Positions 45,980 to 54,923 are shown, counted from the stretch's first letter. The stretch: DNA of 64,000 nt from Actinophytocola sp963727495 (GCA_963727495.1 CAVSGQ010000006.1:1116001-1180000), one strand, 5' to 3'. A program made the numbers and translations. The notes: generated from the letters alone by a model not told the origin.

Positions 45980-46501
45980 GTGCCAGACCGGGACGCGGAG
46001 TTCGGGGAGTACCTCGAGAGCCGTGCGGTCGTCATGCGCCGGATCGCGTACCTGCTGTGCGGTGGCGACTGGCACCGGGCGGAGGATCTCGTGCAGACCA
46101 CGTTGACGAAGATCTACGTCGCGTGGTCGCGGATCAGGCGGGACGGGAGCGTGGACGCGTACTCCCGCAAGATCATGGTGCGCGCGGCCATCGACGAGTC
46201 CCGGCGGGCGTACCGGCGGCGCGAGGCGGTGGTCGGGGAGCTGCCGGAGGCGCAGGCCCCGCCGGGCGGCGACATCGAGGACGCGGTCGACGTGCGGCGG
46301 GCGCTGGCCCGGCTGCCGGCCGGCCAGCGCGCGGTGGTGGTGCTGCGCTACTGGGAGGACCTGTCGGTCGCGGAGACCGCGGCGGCGCTCGGCCGCAGCG
46401 AGGGGACGGTCAAGAGCCAGGCGGCCAAGGGGCTGGCGGCGTTGCGCCGGGCGTTGTCCGAGCCCGCGGCGAGCGATCGCGCGAGGGCGGGTGAGCCGTG
46501 A
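45980..46501 (+). CDS. SigE-family ECF RNA polymerase sigma factor
   Basis: A 173-residue sigma factor from GTG 45980. Region 2 is EFGEYLESRAVVMRRIAYLLCG, GDWHRAEDLVQTTLTKIYVAW; region 4 is ALARLPAGQRAVVVLRYWEDLSV and GRSEGTVKSQAAKGLAALR. It is the intact paralogue of 11385-11914, with the same DWHRAxD and EGTVKSQ motifs. The stop overlaps the next gene (GTGA), whose membrane-spanning product may control it. Confidence 0.92.
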   Translation: MPDRDAEFGEYLESRAVVMRRIAYLLCGGDWHRAEDLVQTTLTKIYVAWSRIRRDGSVDAYSRKIMVRAAIDESRRAYRRREAVVGELPEAQAPPGGDIEDAVDVRRALARLPAGQRAVVVLRYWEDLSVAETAAALGRSEGTVKSQAAKGLAALRRALSEPAASDRARAGEP

Positions 46502-47304
46502 GCACTCCCGACGACCCCTCCGGCACCGACGAGGTCAAGGCGCTGCTCGGCCGCGCGCTGGCCGGCGAGCCGCCGCTGCGGCTGGACCGGGACGAGGTGT
46601 TCCGGCAGGGCCGGCGCGGGCTGCGCCGCCGGCGGCTGCTCTCCACCGGGGGCGCGATCGCCGGGGTGGTGGCGGCCGCGGTCGGCGCGGTGCTGCTGAC
46701 CGGCCTGGTCGCCGGGGAGCCGGGGCGGGACGTCCCGCCCGCGGCGAGCCGCGGCGGCCACCCGGTCCCGCCCACCACGGCGTACTCGCCGCCGTCGACG
46801 CCGGTCCGCACCGCGCTGTCCCCGCACCAGGCGGTGCGGCTGACGTCGGTGCTGGACGCGTCCGGGGTGCTGGCCGCGCAGCTGAAGCTGACCAGGGCCG
46901 ACGGCGGGGAGGTGGCGTTCCGGGCCGGCGACCAGGCCTACGAGCTGCGCACGGACGTGCTCTCGCCGTCCGCGGAGGGCGCGCTGTCGGTGTCGGTCGG
47001 CCGCGCCGACCCGGTGACCCGGGCGGACTGCGCGCAGATCGGCGACGCGAACTACGGCTGCGAGGTCCGGACCGTGCGCGGGGTCACGGTCGCGGTGGGC
47101 ACGTCGACGGACCACCGGACCGGCGAGAAGCGGTACATCGTGGTCGCGGTCCGCGCCGACGGCACCAGGGTCACCGCGATCGCGACGAACCTGTCGGACC
47201 GCCGGCGCGCGAAGGGCAAGGGCCCGGCGGACCCGCTCCCGGTGGTGGACGCCGGAACGCTGGCCACCCTGGCGACGATCCCCGAGCTGCGGTTCGCGGG
47301 CTGA
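46498..47304 (+). CDS. single-TM protein, probable partner of SigE-family factor
   Basis: A 268-residue protein from GTG 46498, translationally coupled to the sigma gene. The charged cytoplasmic part (VKALLGRALAGEPPLRLDRDEV ... GLRRRRLL) is followed by one TM helix (residues about 50-72), a Pro/Ser-rich linker and an extracellular domain with two Cys (RADCAQIGDANYGCEV). It has the same topology and gene position as 11972-12742. No classical zinc anti-sigma motif is present; a sigma-holding role is inference from two independent pairings. Confidence 0.75.
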   Translation: MSTPDDPSGTDEVKALLGRALAGEPPLRLDRDEVFRQGRRGLRRRRLLSTGGAIAGVVAAAVGAVLLTGLVAGEPGRDVPPAASRGGHPVPPTTAYSPPSTPVRTALSPHQAVRLTSVLDASGVLAAQLKLTRADGGEVAFRAGDQAYELRTDVLSPSAEGALSVSVGRADPVTRADCAQIGDANYGCEVRTVRGVTVAVGTSTDHRTGEKRYIVVAVRADGTRVTAIATNLSDRRRAKGKGPADPLPVVDAGTLATLATIPELRFAG

Positions 47305-47729
47305 TGCCGGACCTGGAGGTGAACCGCCACCTGGTGATCCCGGCGGCCGAGCTGCGGGAGCGCTTCTCCCGCGCGTCCGGGCCGGGCGGGCAGGGGGTGA
47401 ACACGACCGACAGCAGGGTGGAGCTGTCGTTCGACGTGGCGCGCTCGCCGTCGGTGCCGCCGTGGCTGCGCGACCGGCTGCTGGCCCGGCTGTCGTCGCG
47501 CCTGGTGGACGGCGTGCTGACGGTCGTGGCCCGCGAGCACCGCGCCCAGCTGGCCAACCGCAACGCGGCCCGCGAGCGGCTGGCCGCACTGCTGCGCGCG
47601 GCCGCCGAGCCACCGCCGCCGAAGCGCCGGCCCACCAAGCCGACCCGCGGCTCCCGCGAACGCCGCCTCGCGGACAAGCGCCGCCGCAGCCAGACCAAGC
47701 GCCGCCGCCACGGCACCGGCGACGAGTGA
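47304..47729 (+). CDS. arfB: ArfB-like peptidyl-tRNA hydrolase (alternative ribosome rescue)
   Basis: A 141-residue protein from ATG 47304, which overlaps the previous stop. It carries the release-factor GGQ motif (SGPGGQGVNTTDSRVEL) and lacks the codon-recognition domains of RF1/RF2. It ends in a strongly basic tail (RRPTKPTRGSRERRLADKRR ...) like the tail that enters the empty mRNA channel in ArfB/YaeJ. It should free ribosomes stalled without a stop codon. Location after the sigma pair seems incidental. Confidence 0.88.
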   Translation: MPDLEVNRHLVIPAAELRERFSRASGPGGQGVNTTDSRVELSFDVARSPSVPPWLRDRLLARLSSRLVDGVLTVVAREHRAQLANRNAARERLAALLRAAAEPPPPKRRPTKPTRGSRERRLADKRRRSQTKRRRHGTGDE

Positions 47730-47810
47730 GCCGTCCACGGCCCGCGCTCAGCTCCGCCGCGACCCGGCCGATGGAACGGAGACAGGGGGCCACGGCGGCG
47801 GAGGATCGTG

Positions 47811-48269
47811 ATGTCTCAGCACACCGAGTGGGAACCCACGCGCACGCGGCGCACCTGGCTCTGGGTCTTCGGCGTCGTCGTGGCGGGGCTGGTCGGCATC
47901 GCCGTGGGCGCGACCGGGCTGCACGGACCGGCCGCGGCCGACCCGCCGGCGGCCGCCGTGACCGCCACCGTGACCGTCGTCCCGCCGACCCGGACCATCA
48001 CCGTGACCGCGGCGCCGGTGACCGCGCCGGGCGAGCCGGCGACCACCTTCGCCGACGGCACCTACCTCGTCGGGACCGACATCGCGGCCGGCACCTACCA
48101 CTCCGACGGCCCCGACCCGGACGGCCCGGGCCTGTGCTACTGGGCCCGCCTGCGCGACGACGCGGGCGAGGACATCATCGCCAACGACGTCTCCGCCGGC
48201 CCGACCCGGTTCACCACCACCGAGGGCGAGTACCTGGAGGTCACCGGCTGCGCGTTCGCCCCCGCCTGA
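47811..48269 (+). CDS. single-TM protein with small extracellular domain
   Basis: A 152-residue protein from ATG 47811 (MSQHTEWEPTRTRR). One TM helix (TWLWVFGVVVAGLVGIAVGA) is followed by an Ala/Thr/Pro-rich linker and a domain DGTYLVGTDIAAGTYHSDG ... CYWARLRD ... EYLEVTGCAF, with two Cys. The GxYxVGxDIxxGTY pattern recurs in actinobacterial surface proteins of unknown function. RBS GGAGGATCG lies just before the start. Confidence 0.75.
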   Translation: MSQHTEWEPTRTRRTWLWVFGVVVAGLVGIAVGATGLHGPAAADPPAAAVTATVTVVPPTRTITVTAAPVTAPGEPATTFADGTYLVGTDIAAGTYHSDGPDPDGPGLCYWARLRDDAGEDIIANDVSAGPTRFTTTEGEYLEVTGCAFAPA

Positions 48270-48306
48270 CACCGTGCCGCCGAGTGGACTGACGCGACTG
48301 CCTCCG

Positions 48307-48470
48307 AGTGTCCCGCGCCGGAAATCTGGCAACTAATTCGCTGGCCCAGGTCCCTGCTGGCGGCGTTGCCGATCCGCCCGAGTACGGCCCAGTACGAGGG
48401 CGAATCGGCGTCTTGCCAGCAGAAACCTGGATCCACCGACTTAATCACCGAATTTCCGGCGCGGGACACT
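48307..48470. mobile_element. MITE-like element, copy 1 (164 bp)
   Basis: A 164-bp non-coding element with perfect 19-bp terminal inverted repeats (AGTGTCCCGCGCCGGAAAT at the left; its complement at the right). It is identical at 162 of 164 positions to the reverse complement of 60472-60635. It has no transposase, so it is non-autonomous. The right flank is CTAG-like and the left flank CGAG, consistent with TA or CTAG target duplication with one mutated side. It sits in the 276-bp gap before the SGNH hydrolase gene. Confidence 0.85.
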
Positions 48471-48545
48471 AGTGGGTGATGGACAAGCTACCGGGGCGGA
48501 GCTGACACTCATTCACGTCCGGTCCCGGCTGGAGGTGCGTCGACG

Positions 48546-49397
48546 ATGCTGTCACGTCGGTTGGTGTTGCCCGTTCTGCTCGCCGCGATCGCCGCGCTCC
48601 TGCCGGCCGGCGTCGCCCAGGCCGCGCCCGGCCGCTACGTCGCGCTCGGCGACTCGGCGGCGTCCGGGCCGCTGATCCCGCTGCCGGACCTGTCCGCGCC
48701 CGGCTGCTTCCGGTCCACCGCGAACTACCCGAAGCTGGCCGCGCGCCGGCTGGGGGTGCCGATCACGGACGTGACCTGCTCCGGCGCGGACACCGGCGAC
48801 ATGACCAGCCCGCAGCACACCGACCTCGGCACCGTCGCGCCGCAGCTCGACGCGCTCGCCGCGGACACCGCGCTGGTCACCCTGCAGATCGGCGGCAACG
48901 ACGCGGGCCTCGTCGGGCTCGCGGAGTCCTGCCTGAACCTGCTGCCGTCCCCGTTCGGCACCTCCTGCCAGCGGGAGAACACGGCCGGCGGCCACGACGT
49001 GTACGGCGAGCGGGTGGCCGGCGTGGCGCCGAAGGTCGCCGCCGTGCTGGACGGCATCCACCAGCGCGCGCCCGCCGCCCGGGTGTTCGTGGTCGGCTAC
49101 ACCACCTACCTGCCGCCGAACGGCTGCTACCCGCGGGTGCAGGTCTGGGCGCGGGACGCGAACTACATCCAGGCGAAGATCGACCAGCTCAACCAGGTGC
49201 TCGCCGACGCGGCCGCCGCGCACGGCGCGTCCTATGTGGACATCCGCACGCCGGGAATCGGCAAGGACGTCTGCACGTCCGCGTCGGTCCGCTGGACCGA
49301 GCCGTTCATCCCGGAGAACATCGCCGCCCCGCTGCACCCGAACGCGACGGGCATGGCGGGCATGGCGTCCGTGGTCGCGGCGGCCATGGCCGGCTGA
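48546..49397 (+). CDS. secreted SGNH/GDSL esterase or lipase
   Basis: A 283-residue exported hydrolase. The signal peptide is residues 1-27 (LVLPVLLAAIAALLPAGVAQA). The SGNH blocks follow: RYVALGDSAASGPL (block I, Ser), CSGADTGDM (block II), LQIGGNDAGL (block III) and LHPNATGMAGM (block V, Asp/His). Several Cys pairs suggest disulfides, as in streptomycete lipases of this family. Its promoter region abuts a MITE-like element ending 75 bp upstream of the ATG. Acts on lipid or acyl-ester substrates outside the cell. Confidence 0.92.
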   Translation: MLSRRLVLPVLLAAIAALLPAGVAQAAPGRYVALGDSAASGPLIPLPDLSAPGCFRSTANYPKLAARRLGVPITDVTCSGADTGDMTSPQHTDLGTVAPQLDALAADTALVTLQIGGNDAGLVGLAESCLNLLPSPFGTSCQRENTAGGHDVYGERVAGVAPKVAAVLDGIHQRAPAARVFVVGYTTYLPPNGCYPRVQVWARDANYIQAKIDQLNQVLADAAAAHGASYVDIRTPGIGKDVCTSASVRWTEPFIPENIAAPLHPNATGMAGMASVVAAAMAG

Positions 49398-49469
49398 GCC
49401 GCGCGGCGCGGTCACACCGCCCGGCCCGGATCCGTCATACCGGTGAGGGACGATTCGGGAGGCCACACG

Positions 49470-49874
49470 ATGACCGCTTCGCTCACCGCCGGGACGGCGA
49501 CCAGGACGGCCGCCTACTACTGGGCGGCCACCGCGCTGGTCGCCGCCGAGCTCGCCGCCGGCGGCGCCGGGGACGTCGCCCGGCTGCCGGTGTTCCGCGA
49601 CGTCGTCGTGGGGCTCGGCTACCCGGAGTACCTGCTGGTCATCCTCGGCGTGTGGAAGCTGCTCGGCGCGGCCGCGCTGCTGGCCCCGCGGCTGCCGCTG
49701 GTCAAGGAGTGGGCCTACGCCGGCGTGGTCTTCACCTACACCGGCGCCATCGCCTCCCACCTGTCCACCGGGTACCAGCTCGGCGAGCTGGCGGTGCTGG
49801 TCCCCCTCCTCGGGCTGACCGTGCTGTCCTGGGCGCTGCGGCCGGCGTCCCGCCGGGTCGAGGCGCCGCGGTGA
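49470..49874 (+). CDS. DoxX-family membrane protein
   Basis: A 134-residue protein from ATG 49470 after GGGAGG. It has four hydrophobic helices (AAYYWAATALVAAELAAGG; YLLVILGVWKLLGAAALLAP; EWAYAGVVFTYTGAIASHL; AVLVPLLGLTVLSWAL). The LGVWKLLGAAALL segment is typical of the DoxX-like branch. It is a cytoplasmic-membrane protein of unknown, possibly redox-related, role. Convergent with the LacI regulator. Confidence 0.83.
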   Translation: MTASLTAGTATRTAAYYWAATALVAAELAAGGAGDVARLPVFRDVVVGLGYPEYLLVILGVWKLLGAAALLAPRLPLVKEWAYAGVVFTYTGAIASHLSTGYQLGELAVLVPLLGLTVLSWALRPASRRVEAPR

Positions 49875-49881
49875 GCCGGGG

Positions 49882-50877
49882 TCAGCGCGGCGCGGCCGTG
49901 CTGGCGCGGACCACGAGCCGCGGGCGCAGCAGGTGTCGGGCCGGGGTCGCGCGCTCGCCGCGCACCCGCTGGACCAGCGCCTGCGCCGCCAGCCTGCCCA
50001 TCTCCACCCGGGGCTGGTCGATCGTGGTCAGCGAGACGTGCCGCAGCGCGGCCAGCCACGTGTTGTCGTAGCCGACCACCGACACGTCCGCCGGCACCGC
50101 CAGGCCCGCCGCCGCCAGCGCGGACAGCACGCCGACCGCGTTGAGGTCGTTCGCCGCCACCACCGCGGTCGGCGGGGCGTCCAGCAGCTCGCGGGCCGCC
50201 GCCGCGCCCGCCGCCTCGGTGTACTCGCCGCGCACCACCCTCGGGGTCAGGCCGTGCCGGCGCATCGCCGCCACGTACCCGGTCCGCCGCGGCGCCGCCT
50301 GCGAACCGCCGCCGCCGTCGATGTGCACGATCTCCCGGTGGCCCAGCGACACCAGGTGGTCCACCGCCATCGCCGAGCCCGCCCGGCCGTCGTCGTTCAC
50401 GGTGTCCACCGTGGACTTGCGGGAGGACCGGGAGACCAGCACCACCGGGGTGTGCGCCGCCGCCGCGGCGATCGCGCCCGCCGGGACCACCGGGCCCAGC
50501 AGCGCGATGCCGGCCGGGCGGAACGACAGCAGCCCGGCCAGCGCCTGGCCCTCCCGGCCCGGCCGGCGCCCCCCGGTGGTGAACACCAGCTCGAAGCCCG
50601 CCGCCCGCGCGTCCGCGTCGAGCCCGTCCACCACCTCGGCCCAGAACGGGTTGTGCAGGTCCGAGACCATCACGCCGAGCACGTGCGAGGTCCGGCTCGC
50701 CAGCGACCGCGCCATCGCGTGCGGCGAGTAGCCCAGGTCCTCGGCCGCCTTCAGCACCGCCGCCCGGCGCAGCTCGCTCACCTTCGGCGAGCCGCGCATG
50801 ACCAGCGAGACCAGTGCCCGGGACACGCCGGCCCGCGCGGCAACGTCCTCGATCGTCGGTCGCCCCAAGCAGCACAC
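49882..50877 (-). CDS. LacI-family transcriptional regulator of the inositol-type operon
   Basis: A 331-residue repressor from GTG 50877. The N-terminal helix-turn-helix (RPTIEDVAARAGVSRALVSLVMRG) and hinge are followed by a periplasmic-binding-protein-like sensor domain (HVLGVMVSDLHNPFWAEVVDG, VSVVGYDNTWLAALRHVSLTT). It is divergent from iolG. The 75-bp gap contains a perfect 16-bp palindrome of LacI type. It probably represses the operon 50953-57569 and responds to inositol or a derivative. Confidence 0.9.
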   Translation of the reverse strand: MCCLGRPTIEDVAARAGVSRALVSLVMRGSPKVSELRRAAVLKAAEDLGYSPHAMARSLASRTSHVLGVMVSDLHNPFWAEVVDGLDADARAAGFELVFTTGGRRPGREGQALAGLLSFRPAGIALLGPVVPAGAIAAAAAHTPVVLVSRSSRKSTVDTVNDDGRAGSAMAVDHLVSLGHREIVHIDGGGGSQAAPRRTGYVAAMRRHGLTPRVVRGEYTEAAGAAAARELLDAPPTAVVAANDLNAVGVLSALAAAGLAVPADVSVVGYDNTWLAALRHVSLTTIDQPRVEMGRLAAQALVQRVRGERATPARHLLRPRLVVRASTAAPR

Positions 50878-50916
50878 TCCTTGACGCGGGTGTGACGGAC
50901 ATTACAGGATGGAGGT

Positions 50917-50932
50917 GTTAGAGCGCTCTAAC
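50917..50932. promoter_or_regulatory. LacI-type operator, perfect 16-bp palindrome
   Basis: GTTAGAGCGCTCTAAC is fully symmetric with a central CG, as LacI/GalR operators are. It lies 20 bp before the iolG ATG. TTGACG at 50881-50886 with TACAGG 17 bp later may be the promoter, which would put the operator at or just after the transcription start, where a repressor blocks best. Confidence 0.75.
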
Positions 50933-50952
50933 GACGAGGCGGAAGCGAGCCC

Positions 50953-51957
50953 ATGCGCATCGGTGTCGCGGGAGTCGGCCGGATCGGGACCATGCACGCG
51001 GCGCACCTCGCGTCGCTCGCCGCCGTCGACGAGGTGCTGCTCTACGACCCCGTGGACGGCCGCGCCGAGCAGGCCGCGGGCACCCTCGGCAAGGCCCGCG
51101 CCACCGGCGAGGTCGGCGAGCTGCTGGAGTCGTCGGACGGCGTGCTCGTCGCCACCCCGACCGACACCCACCCGGCGCTCGTCCGCGGCTGCCTCGCCGC
51201 CGGCACGCCCGCGCTGTGCGAGAAGCCCATCGCCGGGGACCTCGCCGAGATGACCCGGCTCGTCGAGGAGATCGAGGCCGGCGACACCCCGGTCCTGGTC
51301 GGGTTCCAGCGCCGGTTCGACCCCGCGGTCGTCGAGCTGCGCAGGCGCATCGCCACCGGCGAGCTCGGCCCGGTCTACCACGTCCGCACCACCGGCTTCG
51401 ACGCCGAGCCGCCCGACCCCGGCTACCTGCCCGCCTCCGGCGGCATCTTCCGCGACCTGCTGATCCACGACCTCGACGCCGTGCCGTGGCTGGTCGGCGA
51501 GCCGGTCGCCGAGGTCTACGCGTCCGGCTCGGTGCTCGTCGACCAGGCCTTCGCGGACGCCGACGACGTGGACAACGCCGTGGTGCTGCTGCGGTTCCGC
51601 GGCGGCGCGCACGCGGTCCTCGCCGCCGGGCGGCACGACCCGCTCGGCTACGACCATCGCATCGAGGTGCTCGGCGGGAAGGACTCGGTGGTCGTCGGGC
51701 TCGACCCGCGCACCCCGCTCACCTCGCTGGAACCGGACGGCCCGCAGGTCCGCCCGGACGCCTACACCGGCTTCCCGCAACGGTTCCGGCGCGCCTACCT
51801 CAACGAGATGCGGGTGTTCGCCGACGTGGTCCGCGGCCGGGCCGGCAACCCGTCGCCCGCCCGGGACAGCCTGGTCAGCCTGCGCCTCGCCGAGGCGTGC
51901 GAGCGCTCGCGGCGCACCGGCGCCCCGGTACGCCCCGACGAGGGGAGCATCCCGTGA
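50953..51957 (+). CDS. iolG: Gfo/Idh/MocA oxidoreductase, probable inositol 2-dehydrogenase
   Basis: A 334-residue NAD-dependent enzyme from ATG 50953. The Rossmann part has RIGVAGVGRIGTMHAAHL and the EKP motif (CEKPIAGDL); the substrate part has GFQRRFDPAV, GGIFRDLLIHDLDAVPWL (catalytic Asp and His) and the Lys of CEKP. It oxidises myo-inositol to 2-keto-inositol. The assignment rests on family plus operon partners: an IolE-like enzyme and IolD. Stop and next start overlap (GTGA). Confidence 0.85.
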   Translation: MRIGVAGVGRIGTMHAAHLASLAAVDEVLLYDPVDGRAEQAAGTLGKARATGEVGELLESSDGVLVATPTDTHPALVRGCLAAGTPALCEKPIAGDLAEMTRLVEEIEAGDTPVLVGFQRRFDPAVVELRRRIATGELGPVYHVRTTGFDAEPPDPGYLPASGGIFRDLLIHDLDAVPWLVGEPVAEVYASGSVLVDQAFADADDVDNAVVLLRFRGGAHAVLAAGRHDPLGYDHRIEVLGGKDSVVVGLDPRTPLTSLEPDGPQVRPDAYTGFPQRFRRAYLNEMRVFADVVRGRAGNPSPARDSLVSLRLAEACERSRRTGAPVRPDEGSIP

Positions 51958-52823
51958 GGATCGCCGCGGCACCGATCTCCTGGGGCGTCTGCGAGGTGCC
52001 CGGCTGGGGCCGGGTGCTCGACCCGGTGACCGTGCTCGCGGAGATGGCCGGTCTGGGCATCACCGCCACCGAGCTGGGCCCGCCCGGCTACCTGCCGACC
52101 GAGGCCGCCGGGCTGCGCGCGATGCTGGCGGCGAACCGGCTCGGCCTGGTCGGCGGCTTCCTCGCCGTCCCGCTGCACGACGACGCCTCGCTGGAGTCCA
52201 CAATGGACCAGGCGGCGCGCACCGCCGGGCTGCTGGCGGCGGCCGGCGCGGAGGTGCTGGTGCTCGCCGCGGCGACCGGGCTCGACGGCTACGACGAGCG
52301 CCCGCCGCTCACCCCCCGGCAGTGGCGCACGCTGGTGCGGACCGCCACCGCCGTGCGCGACGCGGCCGCGCGGGCCGGCCTGCGCACCGTGCTGCACCCG
52401 CACGTCGGCACGCACGTGGAGACCACCGCCGAGGTCGAGCGGTTCCTGGCCGACTGCGACCTGCCGCTGTGCGTGGACACCGGCCACCTGCTGATCGGCG
52501 GCACCGACCCGGTCGAGCTCGTGCGCGCCCACCCGCGCCGGGTCGGCCACGTGCACCTCAAGGATGTCCGCGCCGACCTCGCCGAGCGGGTGCGGGACGG
52601 GCGGATCGGCTACACCGACGCCGTCGCGCGCGGCGTGTACGTGCCGCTCGGCGAGGGGGACGTCGACCTCGCCGGGCTGCTCGCGCTGCTGCGGGACAAC
52701 GACTACGACGGCTGGTACGTGCTCGAGCAGGACACCGCGTTGCCCGAGGACGACACCGGCGCCGACCGGCTGCCGCGGCAGGCCACCGCGCGCAGCCTGG
52801 CCTTCCTGGCCTCGGTCCCCTAA
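51954..52823 (+). CDS. iolE: TIM-barrel isomerase/dehydratase, probable myo-inosose-2 dehydratase
   Basis: A 289-residue AP-endonuclease-2-like TIM barrel from GTG 51954. It opens RIAAAPISWGVCEVPGWG, a beginning typical of IolE. Metal-binding residues are visible in TATELGPPGY (Glu), LHPHVGTHVE, CVDTGHLLIGG (Asp, His), HVHLKDV and VLEQD (Glu). It would dehydrate 2-keto-inositol to the diketone used by IolD, which is encoded four genes downstream. Confidence 0.8.
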   Translation: MRIAAAPISWGVCEVPGWGRVLDPVTVLAEMAGLGITATELGPPGYLPTEAAGLRAMLAANRLGLVGGFLAVPLHDDASLESTMDQAARTAGLLAAAGAEVLVLAAATGLDGYDERPPLTPRQWRTLVRTATAVRDAAARAGLRTVLHPHVGTHVETTAEVERFLADCDLPLCVDTGHLLIGGTDPVELVRAHPRRVGHVHLKDVRADLAERVRDGRIGYTDAVARGVYVPLGEGDVDLAGLLALLRDNDYDGWYVLEQDTALPEDDTGADRLPRQATARSLAFLASVP

Positions 52824-52844
52824 GGACAGACAGGAGAGACGACG

Positions 52845-53852
52845 ATGTCCACTCGAGGGCGACGAACGCCCACGGCCCTGGCCGCCGCGCTGGCGGCCCT
52901 GACCATGATCCTGGCCGCGTGCACGGGGCCGTCCGCGCAGTCGGAGACCACCTCGGGCGGCACCGGCGGGGGCGGGCGGTTCGACCCGGACGCGCCGCTC
53001 GACTTCGCGGTCATCACCCACGGCACTGAGGGCGACGCCTTCTGGAGCGTGGTGAAGAACGGCGCCGAGGCGGCCGGCCGCGAGCTCGGGGTCAGGGTGA
53101 CCTACGTGTCCGACGGCGACCCCGGTGCGCAGGCCAAGCTCATCGACAACGCCGTGGCGCAGGGCAAGACCGGTCTGGTCGTGTCGATGGCCAACCCGGA
53201 CGCGCTCAAGTCCTCGGTCGAGGCCGCGGTGAAGGCGGGCATCCCGGTCGTCACGATCAACTCCGGCGCGGACCGCAGCAAGGAGTTCGGCGCGATCGCC
53301 CACGTCGGCCAGGACGAGAAGATCGCCGGCCGGGCCGCGGGCGCGCGGTTCGCGGACGCCGGCAGGAAGCACCTGCTGTGCGTGATCCACGAGGCCGGCA
53401 ACACCGGGCTGAACGACCGCTGCGACGGTGCCCGCGAGGGCTTCGGCGGCCGGGTGGACAACCTCCAGGTCGACATCAGCAACCCCACCGACATCGAGGC
53501 CCGCATCAAGGGCGCGCTGCAGACCAACCCCGACGTCGACGGCGTGCTGACGCTGTCCTCGCAGGTCGCCGACCGTGCGGTCACCGCAGCGCAGGGCGCG
53601 GGCTCGTCGGCCGAGATCGCCACGTTCGACCTCAACACCGGCGTGGTCGACGCGGTCCGCGACGGCCGCATCCTGTTCGCCGTGGACCAGCAGCAGTACG
53701 AGCAGGGCTACCTGCCGATCATGATGCTCAAGCTGTACCGGCAGAACGGGAACACGCTCGGCGGCGGGCAGTCGGTGCTGACCGGCCCCGGGTTCGTCGA
53801 CAAGTCCAATGCGGACCTGGTGCGTCCGTACACCCGACGCGGCACGCGCTGA
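52845..53852 (+). CDS. sugar/inositol ABC transporter substrate-binding lipoprotein
   Basis: A 335-residue exported lipoprotein from ATG 52845. The signal (TALAAALAALTMILAAC) ends in the lipobox LAAC. The mature part is a class B periplasmic-binding fold (DFAVITHGTEGDAFWSVVKNG, GLVVSMANPDALKSSV, PVVTINSGADRSKEFGAIAHVGQD, LLCVIHEAGNTGLNDRCDGA, GRILFAVDQQQYEQGYLP). It belongs to the CUT2 ribose/xylose/inositol binder group. Given the iol partners, myo-inositol or a related polyol is the likely ligand. Confidence 0.88.
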   Translation: MSTRGRRTPTALAAALAALTMILAACTGPSAQSETTSGGTGGGGRFDPDAPLDFAVITHGTEGDAFWSVVKNGAEAAGRELGVRVTYVSDGDPGAQAKLIDNAVAQGKTGLVVSMANPDALKSSVEAAVKAGIPVVTINSGADRSKEFGAIAHVGQDEKIAGRAAGARFADAGRKHLLCVIHEAGNTGLNDRCDGAREGFGGRVDNLQVDISNPTDIEARIKGALQTNPDVDGVLTLSSQVADRAVTAAQGAGSSAEIATFDLNTGVVDAVRDGRILFAVDQQQYEQGYLPIMMLKLYRQNGNTLGGGQSVLTGPGFVDKSNADLVRPYTRRGTR

Positions 53853-53861
53853 GGAGCTCCC

Positions 53862-54923
53862 ATGGTTACCACGACTGTAGGGCCCGACCCGGAACCCGCG
53901 GCCGTCGACGAGCGGCTGTCCTCCCCGTCCATGGTCAACCGGCTGGTGGTCCGGCCGGAGATCGGCGCGTTGCTGGGCGCGCTGGTGGTGTTCGTCTTCT
54001 TCTCGGTCGTCGCGGACAAGTTCCTCACCCTGAGCGGGGTGGCGACCTGGCTCGACGACTCCGCGACGCTCGGGATCATGGCGGTCGCCGTGGCGATGCT
54101 GATGATCGGCGGCGAGTTCGACCTGTCGGCCGGGGTGATGACCGCGTCGACCGCACTGGTCACCGCGATCTTCGCCACCCAGGTCGGGCTGAACGTGTGG
54201 CTCGCGCTGCTGCTGTCGCTGGTCTTCGCGCTCGGCGTGGGCGCGCTCAACGGCTGGCTGGTGGTGCGGACCGGGCTGCCCAGCTTCATCGTCACGCTCG
54301 GCACGTTCCTCGCGCTGCAGGGCCTCAACCTCGGCGTCACCCGGCTGATCACCGACTCGGTGCAGGTGACCGGGATGCGCGCCGCGGACGGCTACGAGTC
54401 GGCCGGCTTCGTGTTCGCGTCCTGGATCACCATCGGGGAGACCCGGTTCCAGATCTCGATCGTGTGGTGGCTCGGGTTCACCGCGCTCGCCGCGTGGATC
54501 CTGCTGCGCACCAAGTTCGGCAACTGGATCTTCGCGGTCGGCGGCGCCGCGCTGAGCGCGCGGGCGGTCGGCGTGCCGGTGGCGCGCACCAAGGTGCTGC
54601 TGTTCATGGGCACCGCCACCGCGGGGTGGCTGGTGGGCTCGATCAACATCCTGCGGTTCACCACCGTGCAGGCCAACCAGGGCATCGGGCTGGAGTTCCA
54701 GTTCATCATCGCGGCGGTGATCGGCGGCTGCCTGCTCACCGGCGGGTTCGGCTCGGCCATCGGCGCCGCGATCGGCGCGCTGATCTTCGGCATGGCCCGC
54801 CAGGGCATCGTGTTCGCCAACTGGAACAGCGACTGGTTCATGCTCTTCCTCGGCATCATGCTGCTCGGCGCGGTGCTGGTGAACAACACCTTCCGGCGGC
54901 GAGCGGAAAGGGTCCGGCGATGA
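53862..54923 (+). CDS. sugar/inositol ABC transporter permease (CUT2, RbsC-like)
   Basis: A 353-residue inner-membrane protein from ATG 53862 with about ten hydrophobic helices. The signatures LGIMAVAVAMLMIGGEFDLSAG and NGWLVVRTGLPSFIVTLGTF are typical of RbsC-like permeases; FGMARQGIVFANWNSDWFM lies near the C terminus. It overlaps the ATPase start by four bases (ATGA). It would form the transmembrane channel for the substrate delivered by the binding lipoprotein. Confidence 0.92.
   Translation: MVTTTVGPDPEPAAVDERLSSPSMVNRLVVRPEIGALLGALVVFVFFSVVADKFLTLSGVATWLDDSATLGIMAVAVAMLMIGGEFDLSAGVMTASTALVTAIFATQVGLNVWLALLLSLVFALGVGALNGWLVVRTGLPSFIVTLGTFLALQGLNLGVTRLITDSVQVTGMRAADGYESAGFVFASWITIGETRFQISIVWWLGFTALAAWILLRTKFGNWIFAVGGAALSARAVGVPVARTKVLLFMGTATAGWLVGSINILRFTTVQANQGIGLEFQFIIAAVIGGCLLTGGFGSAIGAAIGALIFGMARQGIVFANWNSDWFMLFLGIMLLGAVLVNNTFRRRAERVRR

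Noticed and set aside
48137..48469. 110-codon minus-strand ORF through the first MITE copy
   Set aside because: Its shared part with the frame at 60115-60576 is explained by the 164-bp repeat; flanks differ and no ribosome site is present.
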